DNA from: DATJGR01 sp963787045
GTDB lineage: Bacteria; Pseudomonadota; Gammaproteobacteria; Pseudomonadales; Azotimanducaceae
Length of the DNA: 64,000 nt
Assembly (NCBI GenBank): GCA_963787045.1
Contig: CAWBBR010000003.1
Location: 248,001-312,000 of the forward strand
Direction of reading: 5' to 3'
The position numbers and the translations under genes are program-made. A model generated the notes under the pieces. That model was not told the DNA's origin, ran no database searches, and saw only the letters and a list, made by a program, of their open reading frames with translations. Within the stretch, counting starts at the first letter, position 1. The number at the start of each line of letters is the position of its first letter. Of the stretch, positions 45,048-53,200 are shown in pieces.

Positions 45048-46241
45048 ATGTCGAAAGCGAAATTTGAGAGGAACAAGCCGCACGTGAATGTGGGGACGAT
45101 TGGTCATGTTGACCATGGTAAGACGACGTTGACGGCGGCGTTGACGAAGGTGTGTGCGGAGACGTGGGGCAAGGGCGAGATCAAGGCGTTTGATCAGATC
45201 GACAATGCGCCGGAAGAACGCGAGCGCGGTATTACGATCAACACCTCGCACGTGGAGTATGAAAGCCCGAAGCGGCACTACGCACACGTCGATTGTCCCG
45301 GCCACGCGGACTATGTGAAGAACATGATCACCGGTGCGGCGCAGATGGACGGCGCGATTCTGGTGGTGTCGGCGGCCGACGGTCCGATGCCGCAGACGCG
45401 CGAACACATTTTGCTGTCGCGCCAGGTGGGCGTGCCGCGGATCATCGTGTTCCTGAACAAAGCGGACATGGTGGACGACGCGGAACTGCTCGAGCTGGTC
45501 GAGATGGAAGTGCGTGAGCTGCTCGATCGCTACGAATTTCCGGGCGACGACACGCCGATCATCATCGGCAGTGCACTGAAGGCACTGGAAGGTGAGGCGA
45601 GCGATATGGGCGTCGGCAGCGTGAAGAAGCTGGTCGAGACGCTCGATGCGTACATTCCGGAACCGGAGCGGGCGGTGGATCTGCCGTTCCTGATGCCGAT
45701 CGAAGACGTGTTCTCGATCTCGGGTCGCGGCACGGTGGTGACCGGTCGAGTCGACCGCGGTGTGATCAAGGTCGGTGAAGAAGTCGAGATTGTCGGGATC
45801 AAGGACACCACGCGCACGACGTGCACGGGTGTGGAGATGTTCCGCAAGCTGCTCGACGAAGGCCGTGCCGGTGAGAACGTCGGTGTGTTGCTGCGCGGTA
45901 CGAAGCGTGAAGAAGTGGAACGCGGTCAGGTGCTGGCGAAGCCGGGCTCGATCACGCCGCACACGACGTTCGAAGCGGAAGTGTATGTGCTGTCGAAGGA
46001 CGAGGGTGGTCGTCATACGCCGTTCTTCAAAGGCTATCGGCCGCAGTTTTTCTTTCGGACGACGGATGTCACGGGGTCGGTGGAGTTGCCGGCGGACGTT
46101 GAGATGGTGATGCCGGGCGACAAGGTGAACATGACGGTGACGTTGATCAACCCGATTGCGATGGACGAGGGACTGCGGTTCTCGTTCCGTGAGGGCGGTC
46201 GTACCGTCGGCGCCGGCGTCGTCGTCAAAATCATCAAATAA
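45048..46241 (+). CDS. tuf: Elongation factor Tu, copy 2
   Basis: An intact 397-residue EF-Tu that starts like copy 1 (SKAKFERNKPHVNVGTIGHV) and ends GRTVGAGVVVKIIK. GTP-binding motifs GHVDHGKTTL, DCPGHADYVKNM and NKADMVDD are complete. Nucleotide differences from copy 1 at 28675 are few and mostly silent until the last 20 codons, as expected when conversion homogenises the pair. Last gene of the str operon. An isolated strong Shine-Dalgarno sequence, AGGAGGT, follows two bases after the stop with no start codon behind it. Confidence 0.98.
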   Translation: MSKAKFERNKPHVNVGTIGHVDHGKTTLTAALTKVCAETWGKGEIKAFDQIDNAPEERERGITINTSHVEYESPKRHYAHVDCPGHADYVKNMITGAAQMDGAILVVSAADGPMPQTREHILLSRQVGVPRIIVFLNKADMVDDAELLELVEMEVRELLDRYEFPGDDTPIIIGSALKALEGEASDMGVGSVKKLVETLDAYIPEPERAVDLPFLMPIEDVFSISGRGTVVTGRVDRGVIKVGEEVEIVGIKDTTRTTCTGVEMFRKLLDEGRAGENVGVLLRGTKREEVERGQVLAKPGSITPHTTFEAEVYVLSKDEGGRHTPFFKGYRPQFFFRTTDVTGSVELPADVEMVMPGDKVNMTVTLINPIAMDEGLRFSFREGGRTVGAGVVVKIIK

Positions 46242-46341
46242 ACAGGAGGTCCTCGACGGGCGGCGCGGCCCAGTTCGGCCGTTAGCAGCCGGGATCTTCG
46301 GGCGATCGAGCGAAAAAGAAGAAACGCGGACCACGCACTGT

Positions 46342-46370
46342 TTGACAGGCGTATGACCGCTCATTAGAAT
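46342..46370 (+). promoter_or_regulatory. Promoter of the S10 operon
   Basis: A perfect TTGACA (46342-46347), 17 bases, TAGAAT (46365-46370). This is the closest to consensus of the promoters found. Its start point falls within the following hairpin. Confidence 0.8.
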
Positions 46371-46404
46371 GCCGCCTCCTTTTTCCAAGGGGCGGCTCTT
46401 TTTT
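46371..46404 (+). terminator. Terminator between tuf and rpsJ, overlapping the S10 promoter start
   Basis: GCCGCC-T-CC (46371-46379) pairs with GG-GGCGGC (46389-46396) around TTTTTCCAA and is followed by TCTTTTTT. It would stop transcripts coming from tuf. Transcripts starting near 46377 contain only part of the left arm and so would escape. Confidence 0.7.
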
Positions 46405-46436
46405 CCCCCAAAACAAAGGGTTGGAGTCAACTAGAC

Positions 46437-46748
46437 GTGCAGAACCAGCGGATCCGCATTCGATTGAAGGCCTTCGATCACCGTTTGATCGATGTGTCGA
46501 CACAGGAAATCGTCGACACGGCGAAGAGAACCGGTGCGCTCGTGCGTGGGCCGATTCCGCTGCCGACACGCAAGGAACGTTTCACCATTCTGGTGTCGCC
46601 GCACGTCAATAAGGACGCGCGGGACCAATACGAGATTCGCACCCACAAGCGGCTGCTCGACATCGTCGAGCCGACCGAGAAAACGGTGGATGCGCTGATG
46701 AAGCTCGATCTGGCGGCGGGAGTCGAGGTCCAGATCAGCTTGAACTAG
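46437..46748 (+). CDS. rpsJ: 30S ribosomal protein S10 (NusE)
   Basis: S10 is a 30S head protein and, as NusE, part of the boxA antitermination complex. 103 residues from GTG 46437 (QNQRIRIRLKAFDHRLID) with GGAG eleven bases upstream. GPIPLPTRKERFTILVSPHV and YEIRTHKRLLDIVEPTEKTV are the loop and core seen in all S10 proteins. First gene of the S10 operon. Confidence 0.97.
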   Translation: MQNQRIRIRLKAFDHRLIDVSTQEIVDTAKRTGALVRGPIPLPTRKERFTILVSPHVNKDARDQYEIRTHKRLLDIVEPTEKTVDALMKLDLAAGVEVQISLN

Positions 46749-46954
46749 AACTTCCTCGCGGCGCCTTTGCGGGCGCGCGGTCGGTCTCGATGGACGACCA
46801 GGACGAGGAGGTGCACCAGGGTCCCGACAGGGGATCACGGATTGGGCAGTAACCGTTTGCGAGCTTTCGCGTTAGAGAGCTGGCAAACGGTTTCTACATG
46901 TGGCCGCGTTACGCACGTTGCAGCGACCGGTCGAACTGAACTGAGAGGAATGCC
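46749..46954 (+). promoter_or_regulatory. rpsJ-rplC intergenic leader with inverted repeat
   Basis: A 206-base gap where most bacteria have only tens of bases. AACCGTTTGC (46852-46861) and GCAAACGGTT (46884-46893) form a perfect 10-bp stem; AGCT at 46863 and 46879 can extend pairing inside. TTTC follows. There is no convincing ORF. It may be a cis-regulatory RNA for rplC-rplD or a processing site. Confidence 0.55.
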
Positions 46955-47596
46955 GTGGCCATTGGCTTGGTGGGCAGAAAGAGCGGGATGACCCGGATTT
47001 TCACGCCGGAAGGCGTGTCGATTCCGGTGACCGTCATCGAGGTGGATCCGAACCGGATCACCCAGGTGAAGACCGAAGAGCGCGACGGATATACCGCGGT
47101 GCAGATCACCACCGGTACGCGCAAGGCGCAGCGCGTGACGAAGCCGATGGCGGGTCACTTTGCGAAGGCGGGTAGCCTCGCCGGTCGCGGCACCTGGGAA
47201 TTCCGGCTCGAGAACGACGCTGCGGCGGCCGAACTGGCGCCCGGTGCGACGCTCGGGGTCGACCAGTTCGAAGCGGGCCAGAAAGTGGACATTTCCGGCG
47301 TTTCGAAAGGTAAGGGATTCGCCGGCACGATCAAACGCTGGAATTTCGCCGGACAGGACGCGACGCACGGTAACTCGCTGTCGCACCGTGTGCCGGGCTC
47401 GATCGGTCAGAACCAGTCGCCCGGTCGCGTGTTCAAGGGCAAGAAGATGTCGGGACACATGGGCAATCGCCGCGTGACCGAACAGAACCTGGTCGTCGTA
47501 CGCGTCGACACGGAACGCAGTCTGCTGCTGGTCCGGGGCGCGGTCCCAGGGTCGGCAGGTGCTGATGTGTACATCCGCCCGGCCGTAAAGGGCTGA
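46955..47596 (+). CDS. rplC: 50S ribosomal protein L3
   Basis: L3 is an early assembly protein whose loop reaches the peptidyl-transferase centre. 213 residues from GTG 46955 (AIGLVGRKSGMTRIFTPEG) with GAGAGGA upstream. GKGFAGTIKRWNF, HGNSLSHRVPGSIGQNQ and GRVFKGKKMSGHMGNRR are diagnostic; the glutamine in GQNQSPG is the site methylated by PrmB in E. coli. Confidence 0.97.
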   Translation: MAIGLVGRKSGMTRIFTPEGVSIPVTVIEVDPNRITQVKTEERDGYTAVQITTGTRKAQRVTKPMAGHFAKAGSLAGRGTWEFRLENDAAAAELAPGATLGVDQFEAGQKVDISGVSKGKGFAGTIKRWNFAGQDATHGNSLSHRVPGSIGQNQSPGRVFKGKKMSGHMGNRRVTEQNLVVVRVDTERSLLLVRGAVPGSAGADVYIRPAVKG

Positions 47597-47627
47597 GCGG
47601 CTTGCGGATGTTGGAGGAATAGTCGGT

Positions 47628-48236
47628 ATGAATCTGAACTTGGCAGCACCCGGCGGCGGCACGGTGGAAATCTCGGAAGCTGCGTTCGGGCGCGAGTTCA
47701 ACGAGTCGTTGGTCCACCAGGTCGTCGTCGCGTATCTCGCGGGCGCCCGTCAGGGCACGCGCAAGCAACTGACGCGCGCCGAAGTCAGCGGCGGCGGCAA
47801 GAAACCGTGGAAACAGAAGGGCAGCGGTCGCGCGCGCGCGGGTAGCAGCCGCAGCCCGTTGTGGCGCAGCGGCGGCATCATTTTCGCGGCGCGTCCGCAG
47901 GACCATTCGCAGAAGGTGAACCGCAAGATGTACCAGGGGGCTCTGCGCTGTATCGCCTCCGAACTGATCCGCCAAGACCGCCTGATTGCCATCGACACCT
48001 TCTCCGTCGATACCCCGAAGACCCAAGCCCTCCTCGCGAAACTCAAAGACCTCGAACTCAGCAACGTGTTGATCGTCACCGAAGACGTCGACACCAACCT
48101 GTACTTGTCGGCGCGCAATCTGAAGAACGTCGACGTGTGCGATGTCGCTGCGCTCGATCCGGTTGCGCTGCTGAGCCACGAGCGCGTGTTGATCACGGTG
48201 CCGGCATTGAAACGCTTCGAAGAGGTGCTGGCATGA
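47628..48236 (+). CDS. rplD: 50S ribosomal protein L4
   Basis: L4 lines the peptide exit tunnel and in E. coli represses the S10 operon by both attenuation and translation. 202 residues with the tunnel loop GARQGTRKQLTRAEVSGGGK, KPWKQKGSGRARAGSSRSP and LWRSGGIIFAARPQD. The stop overlaps the rplW start (ATGA). Confidence 0.97.
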   Translation: MNLNLAAPGGGTVEISEAAFGREFNESLVHQVVVAYLAGARQGTRKQLTRAEVSGGGKKPWKQKGSGRARAGSSRSPLWRSGGIIFAARPQDHSQKVNRKMYQGALRCIASELIRQDRLIAIDTFSVDTPKTQALLAKLKDLELSNVLIVTEDVDTNLYLSARNLKNVDVCDVAALDPVALLSHERVLITVPALKRFEEVLA

Positions 48237-48529
48237 CCACCGAACGTCATTACACGATCCTGCTCGCCCCGCATTTTTCCGAGAAGGTCGCGTCGCTGAC
48301 CGACGCATCGAACCAGTACGCCTTCAAAGTGGCGCGCGATGCGACGAAGCCGCAGATCAAGGCGGCGGTCGAGTCGATCTTCTCCGTGAGCGTCGAAAAC
48401 GTCTCGACGCTGAACGTCCGCGGAAAAGAGAAGAAGACGCAGCGCGGTATGTCGCGGAAGAACCATTGGAAGAAAGCCTACGTGCGGCTCGCGCCCGGCC
48501 AGACCATCGATCTGACGGCGTCGGAATAA
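48233..48529 (+). CDS. rplW: 50S ribosomal protein L23
   Basis: L23 forms the docking site for SRP and trigger factor at the tunnel exit. 98 residues (TTERHYTILLAPHFSEKVAS, QYAFKVARDATKPQIKAAVE, GMSRKNHWKKAYVRL). ATG 48233 lies within the rplD stop (four-base overlap), so translation is coupled. Confidence 0.96.
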   Translation: MTTERHYTILLAPHFSEKVASLTDASNQYAFKVARDATKPQIKAAVESIFSVSVENVSTLNVRGKEKKTQRGMSRKNHWKKAYVRLAPGQTIDLTASE

Positions 48530-48539
48530 GGGGATAGCG

Positions 48540-49367
48540 ATGGCAGTAGTCAAAACAAAGCCCACTTCGCCCGGTCGACGCTTCGTCATCAAGATCGTCA
48601 ATCCGGAGTTGCACAAAGGCGAGCCGTATTGGCCGTTGGTCGAAAGCCAGAACAAGAAAGGCGGTCGTAACAATGCTGGCCGCATTACCACGCGCCACCA
48701 GGGCGGCGGTCACAAGCAACACTATCGATTGATCGACTTCAAGCGCGACAAAGACGGCATTCCGGCGACCGTCGAACGCATCGAATACGATCCGAACCGC
48801 ACCGCGAACATCGCGCTGCTGAAGTATCGCGATGGCGAGCGCCGCTACATCGTCGCGCCGCGCGGCGTCAGTGCCGGCGATCAGCTGATGTCCGGCTCGA
48901 CGGCGCCGATCCGCGCGGGCAATGCGATGCAGTTGCGCAACGTGCCCCTCGGTAGCGTCGTTCACTGCGTCGAGTTGAAAGCCGGCAAAGGTGCGCAGAT
49001 TGCGCGCAGCGCGGGCGGTTCAGCGCAGTTGGTTGCGCGCGAAGGCGCGTATGCAACGTTGCGTCTGCGATCGGGCGAAATGCGCCGCGTATTGATCGAG
49101 TGTCGCGCGACGCTCGGCGAAGTCGGCAACAGCGAACACAGCCTGCGCTCGTACGGCAAAGCCGGTGCGCGCCGCTGGCGCGGTATTCGTCCGACGGTGC
49201 GCGGCGTTGCGATGAACCCGGTCGACCACCCGCACGGCGGTGGCGAAGGTAAAACGTCCGCGGGTCGTCACCCGGTGTCGCCGTGGGGCACGAAGACCAA
49301 GGGTTACAAAACGCGCTCGAACAAGCGCACCGACGGCATGATCGTGCGCCGTCGCGGCAAGAAATAG
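48540..49367 (+). CDS. rplB: 50S ribosomal protein L2
   Basis: L2 is needed for subunit association and peptidyl transfer. 275 residues; KKGGRNNAGRITTRHQGGGH, RIEYDPNRTANIALL and the C-terminal RGVAMNPVDHPHGGGEGK, which includes the conserved histidine near the active centre. Standard length and position. Confidence 0.98.
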   Translation: MAVVKTKPTSPGRRFVIKIVNPELHKGEPYWPLVESQNKKGGRNNAGRITTRHQGGGHKQHYRLIDFKRDKDGIPATVERIEYDPNRTANIALLKYRDGERRYIVAPRGVSAGDQLMSGSTAPIRAGNAMQLRNVPLGSVVHCVELKAGKGAQIARSAGGSAQLVAREGAYATLRLRSGEMRRVLIECRATLGEVGNSEHSLRSYGKAGARRWRGIRPTVRGVAMNPVDHPHGGGEGKTSAGRHPVSPWGTKTKGYKTRSNKRTDGMIVRRRGKK

Positions 49368-49381
49368 GGCGGGAGAAGCAA

Positions 49382-49657
49382 GTGCCAAGATCGTTGAGAA
49401 AAGGACCCTTCGTCGACCTTCACCTCGCCAAGAAAGTCGAGACGGCGGTCGCCACGAACGACAAGCGCCCGATCAAGACGTGGTCGCGCCGATCGATGAT
49501 TCTGCCGGACATGGTCGGATTGACGATTTCGGTTCACAACGGGCGCCAGCACATTCCCGTTTACGTATCGGAAGAAATGGTCGGTCACAAACTGGGCGAA
49601 TTTGCGCCGACCCGAACATACCGCGGTCACGCGGGCGACAAGAAAGTGAAGCGCTGA
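49382..49657 (+). CDS. rpsS: 30S ribosomal protein S19
   Basis: S19 binds the 30S head near the A-site finger. 91 residues from GTG 49382 (PRSLRKGPFVDLHLAKKVE) after GGGAG. RRSMILPDMVGLTISVHNG and LGEFAPTRTYRGH are typical. The frame is open upstream into rplB but not related. Confidence 0.97.
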   Translation: MPRSLRKGPFVDLHLAKKVETAVATNDKRPIKTWSRRSMILPDMVGLTISVHNGRQHIPVYVSEEMVGHKLGEFAPTRTYRGHAGDKKVKR

Positions 49658-49682
49658 TGGGCGTCGGTCACGGAGCGAAATG

Positions 49683-50021
49683 ATGGAAGCCACGGCAATT
49701 GCAAAACGTCTGCGGATCGCCGCTCAGAAGGCGCGACTCGTCGCCGATCTGGTGCGCGGCAAGCCGGTCGCGCAGGCGCTCGACATTCTGAATTTCGGGA
49801 ATCAGAAAGGCGCCGAGCTCGTGAAGAAAGTGCTCGAGTCGGCGATTGCGAATGCAGAGAACAACGAAGGCGCGGACGTCGACGAGTTGCGCGTACACCG
49901 GATATTCGTCGATGAAGGCGTGACGATGAAGCGGATCATGCCGCGGGCGAAAGGTCGTGCGGATCGAATTTCGAAACGCACTTGCCACATCACCGTCACT
50001 GTATCGGACACGGCCGCGTAA
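49683..50021 (+). CDS. rplV: 50S ribosomal protein L22
   Basis: L22 lines the exit tunnel; changes in its hairpin cause macrolide resistance. 112 residues with AQKARLVADLVRGKPVAQAL and the hairpin MKRIMPRAKGRADRISKRTC. ATG 49683 is seven bases after GGAG; ATG 49680 is possible but too close. Confidence 0.96.
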   Translation: MEATAIAKRLRIAAQKARLVADLVRGKPVAQALDILNFGNQKGAELVKKVLESAIANAENNEGADVDELRVHRIFVDEGVTMKRIMPRAKGRADRISKRTCHITVTVSDTAA

Positions 50022-50042
50022 GCGCGGCATAGCGGAGCAGAC

Positions 50043-50699
50043 ATGGGTCAGAAAGTTAATCCGACGGGAATGCGACTTGGCATCGTCAAGAGCCATACAT
50101 CGGTTTGGTACGCGGATAAGAAGCAGTATTCGAAATACCTGCTGAACGATCTGCGTGTCCGCGAATTCCTGCGCGATCGACTTTCTCAGGCATCCGTCAG
50201 TCGCATCGAGATCGAGCGCCCGGCGCAAACCGCGCGCATTTCGATTCACACGGCGCGTCCCGGCATCGTGATCGGCAAGAAGGGCGAAGACGTCGAACGC
50301 CTGCGCCGCGAACTCGCCGTAATGATGGGCGTGCCGGTGCACGTGAACATCGAAGAGATCCGCAAGCCGGAGATCGATGCGCTGCTGGTCGCGCAGAACG
50401 TCGCACAGCAGCTCGAACGCCGCGTGCAGTTCCGCCGCGCCATGCGCCGCGTGATTCAGAACGCGATGCGGCTCGGCGCGAAGGGCATCAAGGTGCGCGT
50501 CGCGGGTCGTCTGGGCGGTACCGAGATCGCGCGCTCGGAGGTTTATCACGAAGGTCGCGTGCCGCTGCATACGCTGCGCGCCGACATCGACTACGCAACG
50601 GCGGAAGCGAAAACGACGTACGGCGTGCTCGGAATCAAGGTCTGGATTTTCAAAGGCGAAATTCTGGGCTCGGACGTAGAGGCACAGGCGACCGCATAG
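50043..50699 (+). CDS. rpsC: 30S ribosomal protein S3
   Basis: S3 lies at the mRNA entry tunnel and has helicase-related activity with S4 and S5. 218 residues with the N-terminal GQKVNPTGMRLGIVKSHTS, the KH domain segment RPGIVIGKKGEDVERLRREL and the C-terminal GRLGGTEIARSEVYHEGRVP. Slightly shorter than E. coli S3 (233) at the C-terminus, as in many bacteria. Confidence 0.97.
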   Translation: MGQKVNPTGMRLGIVKSHTSVWYADKKQYSKYLLNDLRVREFLRDRLSQASVSRIEIERPAQTARISIHTARPGIVIGKKGEDVERLRRELAVMMGVPVHVNIEEIRKPEIDALLVAQNVAQQLERRVQFRRAMRRVIQNAMRLGAKGIKVRVAGRLGGTEIARSEVYHEGRVPLHTLRADIDYATAEAKTTYGVLGIKVWIFKGEILGSDVEAQATA

Positions 50700-50726
50700 C
50701 GCGGCGTCGGATTAGGGAATCTATTC

Positions 50727-51140
50727 ATGTTGCAACCCAAGCGAACGAAATTCCGCAAGATGCACAAAGGCCGCAACCGCGGTCTTGCGGTGCGCGGAAG
50801 CACCGTCAGCTTCGGCGAGTACGGTTTGAAGGCGACCGGTCGCGGGCGCTTGACCGCACGTCAGCTCGAGGCCGGCCGTCGCGCGATGACGCGGCACGTC
50901 AAGCGGGGCGGAAAGATCTGGATCCGCGTGTTCCCCGACAAGCCGATCACGAAGAAGCCGCTGGAAGTGCGGCAGGGCAAAGGTAAAGGCGCGGTCGAGT
51001 ACTGGGTCGCGCTGATCCAGCCCGGTCGCGTGTTGTACGAGATGGAAGGTGTAACCGAGGAGCTTGCCCGCGAAGCGTTCTCGTTGGCGGCGGCGAAGCT
51101 GCCGTTCAAGACCACGTTCGTCAAGCGTTCGGTGATGTGA
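50727..51140 (+). CDS. rplP: 50S ribosomal protein L16
   Basis: L16 helps place tRNA in the A site. 137 residues; MLQPKRTKFRKMHKGRNRG, SFGEYGLKATGRGRLTARQL and RIFPDKPITKKP-like RVFPDKPITKKP. The stop TGA shares a base with the rpmC ATG. Confidence 0.97.
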   Translation: MLQPKRTKFRKMHKGRNRGLAVRGSTVSFGEYGLKATGRGRLTARQLEAGRRAMTRHVKRGGKIWIRVFPDKPITKKPLEVRQGKGKGAVEYWVALIQPGRVLYEMEGVTEELAREAFSLAAAKLPFKTTFVKRSVM

Positions 51141-51334
51141 TGAAAGCGTCCGATATCAGAAAGAAGACACCGGCGGAGCTCCAGACCGAGCTGCTGCGTC
51201 TGCGCAAAGAACAGTTCAACGTTCGCATGCAGGGTGCGAGCGGCCAGTTGAACCAGCCGCACTTCATCAAAGAACTGCGTCGCGACATCGCACGCGTGAA
51301 AACGGTGCTCAGGGAGAAGCGTGACAATGGCTGA
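51140..51334 (+). CDS. rpmC: 50S ribosomal protein L29
   Basis: A 64-residue two-helix protein next to L23 at the tunnel exit (MKASDIRKKTPAELQTELL, QLNQPHFIKELRRDIARVKT). Its ATG overlaps the rplP stop by one base. Its 3' end overlaps the start of rpsQ. Confidence 0.95.
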   Translation: MKASDIRKKTPAELQTELLRLRKEQFNVRMQGASGQLNQPHFIKELRRDIARVKTVLREKRDNG

Positions 51335-51599
51335 AGTCGAGCAGAAGCGGGGCCGTGTCGTTACCGGTCGCGTGATCAGCAACAAATGCAATCAGACGAT
51401 CACCGTGTTGATCGAGCGTCGCGAGCCGCATCCGGTTTACGGCAAGTACATCCGTCGCTCGACGAAAGTTCACGCGCACGACGAGAAGAACGAGTGCAAC
51501 GAAGGCGATCTGGTGACGGTGCGCGAGTCGCGGCCGTATTCGAAAACGAAGTTCTGGGTGCTCGCGAGCATCGACGAACGCGCTCCGGCATCGGAATAA
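51327..51599 (+). CDS. rpsQ: 30S ribosomal protein S17
   Basis: An OB-fold protein of the 30S body. 90 residues: GRVVTGRVISNKCNQTITVL, ERREPHPVYGKYIRRSTK, DEKNECNEGDLVTVRESRP. ATG 51327 lies ten bases after AGGGAG and overlaps rpmC by eight bases; GTG 51321 is an alternative start with two more residues. Confidence 0.96.
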   Translation: MAEVEQKRGRVVTGRVISNKCNQTITVLIERREPHPVYGKYIRRSTKVHAHDEKNECNEGDLVTVRESRPYSKTKFWVLASIDERAPASE

Positions 51600-51617
51600 C
51601 GGTTTTAAGGTAAGAAA

Positions 51618-51986
51618 ATGATTCAGTCGGAATCGATGTTGGATGTGGCAGACAACAGCGGCGCGCGCCGGGTGATGTGCATCAAGGTGCTGGGCGGGTC
51701 GAAGCGTCGTTATGCCGGCATCGGTGACGTCATCAAGGTGACGATCAAGGAAGCGATTCCGCGCGGACGCGTAAAGAAGGGCCAGGTCATGAACGCGGTG
51801 GTCGTTCGCACCAAGCACGGCATCCGTCGTCAGGACGGTTCGTTGATCAAGTTCGATCAGAACGCCGCGGTGTTGCTGACCCCGCAGATGCAACCGGTCG
51901 GCACGCGGATCTTCGGACCGGTGACGCGGGAACTGCGTACCGAGAGCTTCATGCGGATCATCTCGCTGGCTCCCGAAGTACTGTAA
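51618..51986 (+). CDS. rplN: 50S ribosomal protein L14
   Basis: L14 contacts 16S rRNA in an intersubunit bridge and is the target of the silencing factor RsfS. 122 residues starting MIQSESMLDVADNSGARRVM, with IGDVIKVTIKEAIPRG and the C-terminal RIFGPVTRELRTESFMRIIS. First gene of the spc group. Confidence 0.98.
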   Translation: MIQSESMLDVADNSGARRVMCIKVLGGSKRRYAGIGDVIKVTIKEAIPRGRVKKGQVMNAVVVRTKHGIRRQDGSLIKFDQNAAVLLTPQMQPVGTRIFGPVTRELRTESFMRIISLAPEVL

Positions 51987-52007
51987 AGAGATGCTTTGAG
52001 GAAAGAG

Positions 52008-52322
52008 ATGAAGAAGATCAAAAGCAAAGACGAAGTGATCGTCATCACCGGGCGCGACAAAGGTCGTCGCGGTGAGGTGCGAACGGTGCGGCCGGACGGA
52101 CGTCTGATAGTGGCCGGCGTGAACGTCGCGAAGAAACACCAGCGCGGCAATCCGAACGCGGGACAGCCCGGTGGAATCGTCGACAAAGAGGTTCCGATCC
52201 AGGCATCGAACGTTGCGATTTACAACAGCGAAACCGGCAAAGCCGATCGCGTGGGATTTCGAGTAGAGGACGGAAAGAAGGTCCGCTACTTCAAGTCGAC
52301 AAAAAAGACGATAGACGCCTAA
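52008..52322 (+). CDS. rplX: 50S ribosomal protein L24
   Basis: L24 starts 50S assembly and stands at the tunnel exit. 104 residues with the KOW motif KSKDEVIVITGRDKGRRGEV and GVNVAKKHQRGNP. ATG 52008 follows TTGAGGAAAG; a TTG at 51996 would add four residues. Confidence 0.96.
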   Translation: MKKIKSKDEVIVITGRDKGRRGEVRTVRPDGRLIVAGVNVAKKHQRGNPNAGQPGGIVDKEVPIQASNVAIYNSETGKADRVGFRVEDGKKVRYFKSTKKTIDA

Positions 52323-52332
52323 CGAGGCAGAG

Positions 52333-52878
52333 ATGGCAGATTTACACCGACACTACATCGAGAGCATCCGTCCGACGTTGATGGAGCAGTTCTCGTACAA
52401 GAACGTCATGGAAGTTCCGCGGCTCGTGAAAATCACGCTGAACATGGGCGTGGGCGAAGCCGTGGGCGACAAGAAGATCATGGACAACGCGGTCAGCGAC
52501 ATGATGTTGATCTCCGGCCAGAAGCCCGTGGTCAACAATGCGCGCAAGTCCGAAGCCGGCTTCAAGATTCGCGAAGGCTATCCGGTCGGCTGCAAGGTGA
52601 CATTGCGCGGCGCGCGCATGTTCGAATTCCTCGAGCGGCTGGTCGGTATCGCGATTCCGCGTATGCGCGACTTCCGCGGTCTGAACCCGCGTTCGTTCGA
52701 CGGGCGCGGCAATTTTTCGATGGGCGTGACCGAGCAGATCATTTTCCCCGAAGTCGACTACGACAAGATCGACACCATTCGGGGCATGGATATCACGGTC
52801 ACCACGACGGCACGGACCAATGCGGAAGGTCTCGCGCTGCTCAAGGCATTCAGCTTTCCGTTCCGCGAGGCGCATTGA
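52333..52878 (+). CDS. rplE: 50S ribosomal protein L5
   Basis: L5 binds 5S rRNA in the central protuberance. 181 residues: KNVMEVPRLVKITLNMGVGE, QKPVVNNARKSEAGFKIREG, RDFRGLNPRSFDGRGNFSMG and the C-terminal GLALLKAFSFPFRE. Complete and of normal length. Confidence 0.98.
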   Translation: MADLHRHYIESIRPTLMEQFSYKNVMEVPRLVKITLNMGVGEAVGDKKIMDNAVSDMMLISGQKPVVNNARKSEAGFKIREGYPVGCKVTLRGARMFEFLERLVGIAIPRMRDFRGLNPRSFDGRGNFSMGVTEQIIFPEVDYDKIDTIRGMDITVTTTARTNAEGLALLKAFSFPFREAH

Positions 52879-52881
52879 GGC

Positions 52882-53187
52882 ATGGCTAAGACATCGGTAG
52901 TCGAACGGGAAAAGCGGCGCTCGAAGATCCAGGCGAAGTTCGCCAACAAGCGCAAGAGTCTCAAGGCGATCATCAACGATCGCAACGCGTCGGATGACGA
53001 TCGTTGGGACGCGCAGGTCAAATTGCAGAAGCAGCCGCGCGATGCGAGTCCATTCCGCAAACGCCGCCGCTGCTCGATTACCGGACGACCGCGTGGTGTG
53101 TACCGGAAGTTCGGTCTTGCGCGCACGAAGCTGCGCGAAGCGGCGATGCGGGGCGATGTGCCGGGTCTGGTGAAAGCGAGCTGGTGA
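52882..53187 (+). CDS. rpsN: 30S ribosomal protein S14 (zinc-free type)
   Basis: 101 residues of the long, cysteine-free C- form (KTSVVEREKRRSKIQAKFAN, CSITGRPRGVYRKFGLARTK). The CxxC pairs of the short zinc form are missing. Lies three bases after rplE. Confidence 0.97.
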   Translation: MAKTSVVEREKRRSKIQAKFANKRKSLKAIINDRNASDDDRWDAQVKLQKQPRDASPFRKRRRCSITGRPRGVYRKFGLARTKLREAAMRGDVPGLVKASW

Positions 53188-53200
53188 GGAGTTTCAGAAC

